52,357 nt of DNA from Calditrichia bacterium (lineage in GTDB: Bacteria > Calditrichota > Calditrichia > Calditrichales > J004): contig JALTKX010000179.1 in the NCBI GenBank assembly GCA_027006055.1, positions 1 to 52,357 on the forward strand. The letters run 5' to 3'. Both the position numbers and the translations under genes were made by a program. Position 1 is the stretch's first letter. Every line of letters starts with the position of its first letter. The notes beneath the pieces were generated by a model. It had not been told where the DNA came from and searched no databases. It was given only the letters and a program-made list of their open reading frames with translations. This document shows, in pieces, positions 26,799 to 35,266 of the stretch.

Positions 26799-28457
26799 TT
26801 AGTGCTCCTTACTGATCCCATCGTTTGTTTCATCCAAAACAAAGGACTTTATCAGGTCATTGTTATAGCTGATCTTTGTTTTTTTATAAAGATTATTCAA
26901 ATAGATAAACATTATCTTCCACTCATACTCTTTTTTATATCTTTGAATAAGTTCCTCTTTTACTGCTTCAAAACTTTGCTGGCCGGGCTCTGTGCGACGG
27001 CTTACCTTAAACAGACCAAACAGGCCCCGCGCCCGCCAGGGCCCCACTACTGTGTTCAGGGGCGCCTTCCACAGTTTTCCGCGCAGCAGACCGAAGCGGC
27101 TCCAGTCCGAAAGCCCCATCCGCCCGCCCCGCTCCGCGGACCAGCGGCGCAGGGAATGCTCCCGGGCCAGCTTTCCAAAATCTTCTCCGGCCATCAAGCG
27201 GGCTTTTAACTCCAAAGCCTTGTCCTCGCTGTCCACCAGAATCTCGGAGACTTCCAGCTTGCGGGGCGATTTAAATTCGTCCTTATGATCCAGATAGTAG
27301 GCCTTCAAGGCGCTATCGGGTACGGTATAGGCCCGTAAAACCTGATTAAACTTAAATTTCAGAAAAAGGTTATTGCGTGCCGTTTCCACTTTCTCCCGCA
27401 CAATGGGCGCTTCGTCATATCCTTTTTCCCGCGCTTCATCCAACAGTTGCCGCTGAATGAGCAACCCCTTTATTGCCGCCTTTAAGGTGGGGATATCGAC
27501 AATCGAAGCCTGTACACCCCGAGGGACACGCTCCAGCTCCTTTCTGATATCGGCCAGGGTAAATATCCGTTGGCCATAGGCGGCCACCGTATCATGCGCC
27601 TCCCGCCGTTCTTCGTCGCGGGCGGAGAGACTCCGCACCAGACGGCTGAGGCCTTCATCGTAAAAATTTAATTTTTCTTCATCAAAACGCTGCTTTAAAA
27701 AAGCCTGCTCCGCGGGACGTTTTTTATTGATACGCAAAGTGCGTTCTATGCCGCGCCGGGCGTTCAGATATTGTGTTTCCGTCAACAGGGGCGCGGGTTT
27801 GCGATCCTCCACTTTTATAATGCTGTAACCCTGCGCCGTTTTTACGGGACGGGATATTTCCCCCGGTCGCAGACTGTACGCGCTGTCCTCAAAGGCGGGG
27901 TCCATATCCCCCCAGCTAAAATAGCCCAGGTAACCGCCATTGCTTTTCAGGGTGGAATCGGTAAAGGTTTTCCGGGCCAGTTCCTCAAAGGAGGCGCCCT
28001 TTTTTAAAGCCGTGTATAAACGCTCGGCCTCTTCACGGGTCGGGGCGTACAGGTGCCGGGCGGCTATCTTTTCCTTGCTGCGGGCAAAGGCCCGGCGCAC
28101 CTCCCGCTCATCCGCGGTTATGCGGGCGTATACTTCCTGATCCTTCAGATAACCGAGGATCATTTGATTTTTGGCCCACGCCAGCTCCTTTTTATATTCG
28201 GGATCGTTTTCCAGGGCGCTGTTGTCATCATAATGCTTAAGCAACAGTTCATGCGCCATGTTTTGCGCCACCTGCCGGCGGGTTACCAGGTTATCCTTCA
28301 TGGCCGATGTAAACAGATACTCGCGGTAGCGCTTCAGATAGCTGTCAAAGTCGACCGTGTAGTCGCCCACGGTCGCCACCGTTTTTACCGGTTGCTGACG
28401 GCAGGAGGCCAGCAAGAATACGGCCGTCGCCACAAAAAAAAGCCTACGCATCTTCAC
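26799..28457 (-). CDS. PpiC/SurA-type parvulin peptidyl-prolyl isomerase lipoprotein
   Basis: Lipobox FLLASCRQQ; ARHLYAPTREEAERLYTALKKGASFEELARKTFTDSTLKSNGGYLGYFSWGDMDPAFEDSAYSLRPGEISRPVKTAQGYSIIKVEDR. Confidence 0.88.
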   Translation of the reverse strand: MKMRRLFFVATAVFLLASCRQQPVKTVATVGDYTVDFDSYLKRYREYLFTSAMKDNLVTRRQVAQNMAHELLLKHYDDNSALENDPEYKKELAWAKNQMILGYLKDQEVYARITADEREVRRAFARSKEKIAARHLYAPTREEAERLYTALKKGASFEELARKTFTDSTLKSNGGYLGYFSWGDMDPAFEDSAYSLRPGEISRPVKTAQGYSIIKVEDRKPAPLLTETQYLNARRGIERTLRINKKRPAEQAFLKQRFDEEKLNFYDEGLSRLVRSLSARDEERREAHDTVAAYGQRIFTLADIRKELERVPRGVQASIVDIPTLKAAIKGLLIQRQLLDEAREKGYDEAPIVREKVETARNNLFLKFKFNQVLRAYTVPDSALKAYYLDHKDEFKSPRKLEVSEILVDSEDKALELKARLMAGEDFGKLAREHSLRRWSAERGGRMGLSDWSRFGLLRGKLWKAPLNTVVGPWRARGLFGLFKVSRRTEPGQQSFEAVKEELIQRYKKEYEWKIMFIYLNNLYKKTKISYNNDLIKSFVLDETNDGISKEH

Positions 28458-30267
28458 TTACCTTTTTAAGGATAAAGGCGCTTTTGCCCGCAATGCGCAC
28501 GCCTTCCCGGTTGATATAAACAAGCGGCTTGCCCCGGATAAGGTTCTGCCACCTGGAATCATGCTCGGGAAGAAAGACCGTCTGCTCCGAGGAGGAGTTG
28601 TTGATCAGCACCAAAATTTCATCCGTCCCCAGTATACGCTTATAGGCCAGGATATCCTTTTCCCGATCGGAAAAAACAAACTTCATGGCGCCCCGGGTCA
28701 ACGCGGGCTGTGACAGTCGTAAATGGATGAGTCGGGAGTAAAAGTTATAAAGGGTGCTGTCAAAAAGGACGGGGTCCGCGGGGCGCGGCGTAAGGCTGAT
28801 ATTGGCGGTTTCTGTTTCGTAGGTCATTTCCGGCCAGACCATGGGTTTGCGCTCATCGGGATCATCGGCGCCCCACATGCCGGCCTCGGTGCCATAATAG
28901 ACCATCGGAGGGCCGGGAAAGGTCATTTGCACCATGGCCATTAGACGCAGTTTCCGCCACTCCCCGTCATTGGGACGCCGCACGTTGTAACGCGGATTGT
29001 CATTCAACCCCACCCTTTTATCATAAAAAAGATCGGGGTTTACAATATTGGAAGCCAGCCGGTCCGTATCATGGCTGTCCATCAGGTTGAGCAGTTGGTA
29101 ACGTGTTTCCGGGGCATAGCTACGGTCAAGACGCATAATCTCCCGGGCAAACTCATCGGCGTTGTAGCGGGTACTGTCATCGATAAAAAAGCGGGTCATG
29201 GCCGCCGCCCAGCGATAGTTCATCACGCCGTCAAACTGATCGCCTTGCAGCCAGGGCCCGGGGTCCATTAATGTGTTATTGGCCCAGTCTTCCCAAAAAA
29301 TCTCGCCGGTAATATAGGCCTGGGGATTTATGGACTTAACTTCTTCCCTGAACTTTTTCCAAAAGGGATGCTTCACCATTTCGGCCACATCCAGGCGCCA
29401 GCCGTCTATCCCGTCGGAGGGATCGCCGTCTCCGTTGGGGTCCATCCAACGGCGGACGACGGCAAAGATGTGTTCCGCCACCGGCGCAATCAAACCATTC
29501 TCGTCTTCCTTCAGTTCGGGCAGTTCGCGCACATTCATCCAGCCCTGGTATTCAAATTCATCGCCGGGGGTGGCAGGATCGTCAAAGCGCTTTATGGTAT
29601 ACCAGGAGGCATAAGGCGAATCCGCGCCCTTTTCCCGTACATCGCGGAAGGCCCAAAAATTTATGCCGGTGTGGTTAAAAACACCGTCGATGATAACGCG
29701 CATGCCCCTGCCGTGGGCCTGCTCCAGCAGCTTTAAAAAAAGCGTGTCGGCGCTGCTCCATTGCCAGGTGGCGGGATCGGCGGGGTTTTCCTTTTCGAAC
29801 AGCTTTAAATCGGCCCGGGGGTCGGGGCCAAAGTAGGGGTCGATATGATGATAAGCGGCGGCATCGTATTTATGCAGGGAGGGCGCATAGAAAACAGGAT
29901 TGAGATAGATGGCGTTGATACCCAGCTTTTGCAGGTAGTCCAGACGGTTGATTATCCCCTGAAGATCGCCACCGTATCGCCTTCTCTGAGCATTATAGGC
30001 AAAGCCCTTGCCGTTGGCCTTTTCCCAGGGTTGCAGCTTATACCAGTCGGAGGTCCAGGGACTGATATGCCAGGCGTTGGTCGTATCATGGGGATAGCTG
30101 CCGGCCAGACTGGCCAGGGTGGGATCGTTGGCGCTGTCCCCGTTGGCGAAGCGCTCCGGAAAAATTTGATAGAATACGGACGACGGCACCCACTCCGGGC
30201 CGGAAACCACGGGATGCTGCTTACAGGAAAGCAGAAGCACGGTCAGCAAAAAAAAGAGTCGATACAT
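28444..30267 (-). CDS. GH13 alpha-amylase/neopullulanase-like lipoprotein
   Basis: FFLLTVLLLSCKQ lipobox; VIIDGVFNHTG, DGWRLDVAEMVKH, GEIFWEDW, NLMDSHDTDR GH13 regions. Confidence 0.93.
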   Translation of the reverse strand: MYRLFFLLTVLLLSCKQHPVVSGPEWVPSSVFYQIFPERFANGDSANDPTLASLAGSYPHDTTNAWHISPWTSDWYKLQPWEKANGKGFAYNAQRRRYGGDLQGIINRLDYLQKLGINAIYLNPVFYAPSLHKYDAAAYHHIDPYFGPDPRADLKLFEKENPADPATWQWSSADTLFLKLLEQAHGRGMRVIIDGVFNHTGINFWAFRDVREKGADSPYASWYTIKRFDDPATPGDEFEYQGWMNVRELPELKEDENGLIAPVAEHIFAVVRRWMDPNGDGDPSDGIDGWRLDVAEMVKHPFWKKFREEVKSINPQAYITGEIFWEDWANNTLMDPGPWLQGDQFDGVMNYRWAAAMTRFFIDDSTRYNADEFAREIMRLDRSYAPETRYQLLNLMDSHDTDRLASNIVNPDLFYDKRVGLNDNPRYNVRRPNDGEWRKLRLMAMVQMTFPGPPMVYYGTEAGMWGADDPDERKPMVWPEMTYETETANISLTPRPADPVLFDSTLYNFYSRLIHLRLSQPALTRGAMKFVFSDREKDILAYKRILGTDEILVLINNSSSEQTVFLPEHDSRWQNLIRGKPLVYINREGVRIAGKSAFILKKVSEDA

Positions 30268-30303
30268 AGATTAAAATGTTTTGAATGAGACGTCGCCGAT
30301 CCA

Positions 30304-30329
30304 TTAGTAACACTAAATATAGTTACTAA
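30304..30329. promoter_or_regulatory. Palindromic operator candidate upstream of the GH13/TonB operon
   Basis: TTAGTAAC-N10-GTTACTAA, perfect 8-bp arms, 37 nt from the GH13 start codon. Confidence 0.55.
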
Positions 30330-30614
30330 AAAATGTGAATCAAATAGTTTCGGTAAATATTTCTGACAATTGACTTATATTTTTCTAATATTTGGGCAAA
30401 ATGAGGGGGCCGACAACCCAAAGCATAGTTAGGCCGGAAAACTAACTTTGGAAGAGACCGGGGACGGTTATTTTTATCCGATCGTTTCGGGCCGCTTCAC
30501 CGGGACATACGGGCAGGCCCCCCCCCTAAAACGGACAGGTTCCGGCGTAGTCTTAAAAGTTAGATTTTTATGCTAAATCACGCTATATTTAGCTACTTAG
30601 ACGGAGACAGAACC

Positions 30615-30962
30615 ATGCTAAGGCTGTACGGCATTCCCAATTGCGATACCATTCGTAAAACCAAAAAACTTCTGGATCGGCACGACATCCCGTTTCAGTT
30701 TATCGACGTGCGGGCAACACCGCTTTCCCCGGGTAAATTAAAGGAAATCAGCGTCCGGCTGGGCTTGATGAAGCTCATAAACAGGCGGGGCCGGACATAC
30801 CGCGATCTGGGCATTAAAGAAAAGTCTCTGAGCGACGATCAACTTCTGGATATACTTCAACAAAACCAGGCAATGATTAAACGGCCTTTACTTGAAAACA
30901 ACAACAACTATTATATCGGTTACGACGAGCAGGGCCTTCTGGATTTTGCCCGCCTCGTTTAA
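30615..30962 (+). CDS. ArsC/Spx-family (YffB-like) protein
   Basis: MLRLYGIPNCDTIRKTKKLLDRHDIPFQFIDVRATPLS...RPLLENN. Confidence 0.85.
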   Translation: MLRLYGIPNCDTIRKTKKLLDRHDIPFQFIDVRATPLSPGKLKEISVRLGLMKLINRRGRTYRDLGIKEKSLSDDQLLDILQQNQAMIKRPLLENNNNYYIGYDEQGLLDFARLV

Positions 30963-30974
30963 CCCGGGGGTGAT

Positions 30975-32252
30975 ATGAACAATATGACAGCCGTCATTTT
31001 AGGCGGCGGACGGGGCTCGCGACTGGACCCGTTGACGCAGGTACGTTCCAAGCCCGCCGTGCCCATCGGCGGCAAATTCCGCTTGATCGATATTCCCATG
31101 AGCAATTGTCTTCATGCCGGCGTCCGCGATATTTTTATCCTGACCCAGTTCAACACCGAATCCCTGCACCGGCATATTTACGACTCTTACCGCTTTGATA
31201 ATTTTTCCCGGGGATCGATCCGCATTCTGGCCGCGCAGCAGACAACCGAGAACAACGACTGGTATCAGGGCACGGCCGACGCGGTACGCAAAAACATCAA
31301 CTTTTTTAAAAGCGCCCACGAACATATCATCATCCTTTCCGGGGATCACCTGTACCGCATGGACTACCGCTCCTTTCTGCGCTTTCACATTGAAAAGGAC
31401 GCCGATATCACCATTGCCGTCAAGCCGGTTCATGAAAAAGACGCGGGCGAGTTTGGCATCCTCAAGGCCAATAAAGAGGGACGTATAACAGAGTTCGTGG
31501 AAAAACCCCGGGAAAAGGAAGTTCTGGACTCCCTGCACATTGAGGAAACCCTTTTCCATGAATTCCACATTGACCCGGGCGAGCGGCGCCATATTGCCTC
31601 CATGGGCATTTACATCTTTAAAAAGGAGGTGTTGTTTAAGCTTTTGGAGAACAACAAAAAGGAGGATTTCGGTAAGGAAATCATACCGGACAGTTTAACA
31701 GAGAAAAAAGTTTTTGCCTACTTCTTTGACGGCTATTGGGAAGATATCGGAACCATCCGCGCCTTTTTTGAGGCGCACATGGACTTTACAACCCCCATAC
31801 CCAAGTTCAATTTTTATGATGAAAAATATCCTTTTTTCACACACCCGAGGTACCTGCCGGCCTCAAAAATAAACCAGTGCCAGATAAACCATTCGGTGAT
31901 CTCCGAGGGTTCCATACTGCTGGGATCGATTATTGAGCATGCCGTTATCGGCATCCGTTCCTTTATCGACGAAGGCACACTGATTCAACGTTCCATCATC
32001 ATGGGTAACGCCCGCTATGAACACATTGTGGAGCGCGACAGGAATCAGGATAGCCACACGCCGAACCTGGGCATTGGTAAAAACTGCATCATACGCAATT
32101 CCATTGTGGATATGGATTGCCGCATCGGCAACAACGTGCAGCTCATAAACAAGGACAACCAAAAGGAAGTACGGGAAAAGCTATATACCATACGGGACGG
32201 TATCATCATAATCGCCAAGGGTACCGTCATACCCGACAATACCATCATCTGA
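30975..32252 (+). CDS. glgC: Glucose-1-phosphate adenylyltransferase
   Basis: AVILGGGRGSRLDPLTQVRSKPAVPIGGKFRLIDIPMSNC...; GTADAVRKN; beta-helix C-terminus. Confidence 0.94.
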   Translation: MNNMTAVILGGGRGSRLDPLTQVRSKPAVPIGGKFRLIDIPMSNCLHAGVRDIFILTQFNTESLHRHIYDSYRFDNFSRGSIRILAAQQTTENNDWYQGTADAVRKNINFFKSAHEHIIILSGDHLYRMDYRSFLRFHIEKDADITIAVKPVHEKDAGEFGILKANKEGRITEFVEKPREKEVLDSLHIEETLFHEFHIDPGERRHIASMGIYIFKKEVLFKLLENNKKEDFGKEIIPDSLTEKKVFAYFFDGYWEDIGTIRAFFEAHMDFTTPIPKFNFYDEKYPFFTHPRYLPASKINQCQINHSVISEGSILLGSIIEHAVIGIRSFIDEGTLIQRSIIMGNARYEHIVERDRNQDSHTPNLGIGKNCIIRNSIVDMDCRIGNNVQLINKDNQKEVREKLYTIRDGIIIIAKGTVIPDNTII

Positions 32253-32253
32253 T

Positions 32254-34071
32254 ATGCGAAACAAGTACCTCTATTTTAAGCTTTTGGATTTACAGCAGCC
32301 GGTGGAAGAAGTACGTCGTTTTTCCGAAATGGAGATTACCGCCCTGCTGGGACCCGTTTTACCGATTGACAATATCTTTCAGCTCTCGCAACAGCCGGAG
32401 ATTAAAAGGATCATCGAAAAGGATCTGCCCCTGCAAAACGCCCTGACCGACGGTCTGCCTGGCCGCGGACGCCACGGCTACCTTTGGAGCGGCGACGCGC
32501 CCCCCAATGTGATCCCCCTGTTAAAGCGTCTGGCCTACATCAAAGAGATTTTCATGTTTCAACAGGCCCTGGAGCCGGACCCCCACTGGCTGAAGGAGGA
32601 GCTCTCCAACATGCCTTACCGGGAATACAACGTCTATCTGTGGCGCGTTTTCCGCATAAGCACCCGCTCGTTTTTATGGGATCGCCTGCTTTATATAGAA
32701 CAGACCAGCCGCAATGAGAATGAGGCCGACAGCCAGATTAAAAATCTTAAGGAGGAAATGCTTCTTTCGCCCGAGGCCGAAAACGACCTGAACCCCTACG
32801 AGATGATCAGCTATGCCCGCCCTCCCAGGCCCGCTTCTTTTTTCTTCGACCTGAAAAAAAGAAGCCAACGCCTGCCGGACCGCCGCTGGATACAGGCCTC
32901 GCTTAACGCCCAGGCCCCCAACCCGGAAAGCAGCCTGCAAGCCCTGTTTGATACCGAAGAGGAGATATATACCCGGGCGATCGGTTTGGGCCTGGATATC
33001 ACCACCGTGGAGCTTAACCCCATAAAGGCGGCCATCCAACAGGCCAACGCCGCCCTGCCCCATATCCGGCTTTCCGAGCTGAGCTCATTGATAAACGAGT
33101 TACAGTCTAAAATAAACATGCTGATGAGCGCCACCGCCGCCGCCCAGACCGACCTGTTTATGTACAGCGCCGAAGGGCAGTTTATCTCCTACTGGCAGGA
33201 TGAAAGGCGGAGGTTAAAAACCCACGGTTTCAGCCTGCCCGAACCTTTTTTAAAGTATGCCGCCTGTACCCGTTTTCTGATTGAGACCGGTGCGCTGAGC
33301 AAGGACAAGGGACTCAATACCATCGTTCTGGCCGCCCTGATCATGACCCTGCAAGGGGCTTTGAGAAAAAAGGAATTACCGTCGTTTATAAGCAGCCTGA
33401 TCGATTACCTGCGGCGCTTTTACCTTAAACGCTATCTGCTGGGCAAGTTTGACGCCTGGCTGCCCATGACTTACGGCCGTCTGAACTGCTTTAACGACGA
33501 TGTATTTAAAACGACGGAGGTTCGGGACAGCACGATTCTCTTTTTACCCAACCGCCTGGGTAAAAGCGGCTTTAAAAGGGAAGACCGCACCATCATAGAA
33601 ATGCTTAAGCTTTTACCCGTTGTTCAAAAGGCGGAACGGCAGTTGTTGGGCAGCAAGGATATCCCCGACGGGCTTTTGGAGGAATACCGGGAGGAGATGT
33701 CCGAAAAGGGGGGACTGGCGCGCTGGCTGCCCCGGCAAATGGATGAGTTCTTCACCCGCCTGGAGCTTATGAGCAGGCAAGAGGAGATTCTCCGGTATTA
33801 CCATTTATTAAAACAGTATAACCGCCTCTTCGAACACCTCGGTCAGACCACCCGTAACCAGGTGGTGATATATGTGCGCCAGACCCGGATAAAAAGCAAT
33901 GATCACAGCATCGATGTTCCCTGGACGGAGACCGTAAAAAAAATCATCCTGAAAAACAAAAAGATGAGCCACTGGCATCTGAAAGAGGAAAGCAGGCATA
34001 TTATCCCCGGTAACAGCCCGCAATTTAATCGGGTCTATCACATATTGAGTTATAAGATCATTCCGGGGTAA
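32254..34071 (+). CDS. Hypothetical protein with weak resemblance to DNA methylases (divergent)
   Basis: Starts 1 nt after the glgC stop; ALFDTEEEIYTRAIGLGLDITTVELNPIKAAIQQANAA resembles methylase motif I; NQVVIYVRQTRIKSNDHSIDVPWTETVKKII resembles a methylase C-terminal strand. Confidence 0.45.
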   Translation: MRNKYLYFKLLDLQQPVEEVRRFSEMEITALLGPVLPIDNIFQLSQQPEIKRIIEKDLPLQNALTDGLPGRGRHGYLWSGDAPPNVIPLLKRLAYIKEIFMFQQALEPDPHWLKEELSNMPYREYNVYLWRVFRISTRSFLWDRLLYIEQTSRNENEADSQIKNLKEEMLLSPEAENDLNPYEMISYARPPRPASFFFDLKKRSQRLPDRRWIQASLNAQAPNPESSLQALFDTEEEIYTRAIGLGLDITTVELNPIKAAIQQANAALPHIRLSELSSLINELQSKINMLMSATAAAQTDLFMYSAEGQFISYWQDERRRLKTHGFSLPEPFLKYAACTRFLIETGALSKDKGLNTIVLAALIMTLQGALRKKELPSFISSLIDYLRRFYLKRYLLGKFDAWLPMTYGRLNCFNDDVFKTTEVRDSTILFLPNRLGKSGFKREDRTIIEMLKLLPVVQKAERQLLGSKDIPDGLLEEYREEMSEKGGLARWLPRQMDEFFTRLELMSRQEEILRYYHLLKQYNRLFEHLGQTTRNQVVIYVRQTRIKSNDHSIDVPWTETVKKIILKNKKMSHWHLKEESRHIIPGNSPQFNRVYHILSYKIIPG

Positions 34072-34124
34072 GCCGCGCGCGCAAAGGCCGCCATGGTAAA
34101 AAGGGATTTTACGGTAAAAAAAAG

Positions 34125-34197
<73 letters not shown>

Positions 34198-34375
34198 TTT
34201 GGAAAAGATGGCAAATTTAACGGATTCTTACAGTTAAAGCAATCCGTTATGGGCAAAATATTTCTTTTATCGCTGTTTGGGGCGTAAAAACAGTTTTATG
34301 GGAAAAGAGTGGCCCGGTTGCCTATATTGAATTACACGTCCATCCGAAACACCGACCGAAACAACAGGAACGGCC

Positions 34376-35173
34376 ATGACTTATGTAGATGTACTTACAA
34401 AAATGGAAACCGAATTTGACGTCCCCGTTCGGTACTTCCTTAACATGGGCTCCGCCCGGCTGGATATGAACGCGCTTGTGGGACATACCATAGGGTTGAC
34501 CTTTAAGGGATATCGCTGCCTGAACTGCGGCAGCACCAAAAAAATTTTCCGTCAGGGCTATTGTTATGACTGCTTTTATAAGCAGGCCGATGTGGGCGAT
34601 TGGGTTATGCGCCCGGAACTCTCCACGGCCCACCTGGGTATTGAAGACCGCGATCTGGAATATGAAAAAGAGATTCAGCTTAAGCCACACATCGTTTACC
34701 TGGCCCTTTCCAGCAACGCCAAGGTGGGGGTAACCCGTAAAACACAGGTACCCACGCGCTGGATAGACCAGGGGGCCTCCGCCGCCCTGGAGATCGTGGA
34801 AGCTCCCAACCGTTATCTGGCGGGCATTACCGAGGTGGCCCTAAAAAAACATGTGTCTGATAAAACAAACTGGCGGCGCATGTTAAAAAATGAAATCGGC
34901 GACGCCGATCTTTTTGAATTGCGTGAACGGCTCAAGGCCTATATTCCCGAAGAAGCCCGGCCCTACTTTCTGGAAAACAATGTACATCTTACACGCATCG
35001 AATACCCGGTGGCAGCCTGGCCGCAAAAAGTGGTCAGCCTCAATTTAGGCAAAACCCCGGAGTTCCGGGGCCGCTTAAACGGTATAAAAGGACAATATCT
35101 GATTTTTGAAAACAATGTTGTTTTTAATGTACGCGGCAACGAAGGAACCGTGGTGGAGCTTAAGGCGGATTAA
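34376..35173 (+). CDS. DUF2797-family protein with zinc-finger-like Cys motifs
   Basis: YRCLNCGSTKKIFRQGYCYDCFYKQADVG...; KVGVTRKTQVPTRWIDQGAS. Confidence 0.8.
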   Translation: MTYVDVLTKMETEFDVPVRYFLNMGSARLDMNALVGHTIGLTFKGYRCLNCGSTKKIFRQGYCYDCFYKQADVGDWVMRPELSTAHLGIEDRDLEYEKEIQLKPHIVYLALSSNAKVGVTRKTQVPTRWIDQGASAALEIVEAPNRYLAGITEVALKKHVSDKTNWRRMLKNEIGDADLFELRERLKAYIPEEARPYFLENNVHLTRIEYPVAAWPQKVVSLNLGKTPEFRGRLNGIKGQYLIFENNVVFNVRGNEGTVVELKAD

Positions 35174-35266
35174 AGACCGTTCGCTTCCTGCCCATTTTCC
35201 TTTGGACGCGTTTTTTTTATATTAGCATCGCTCAGAAAGTGAATCTCCGATAACACGAGGCATCAC

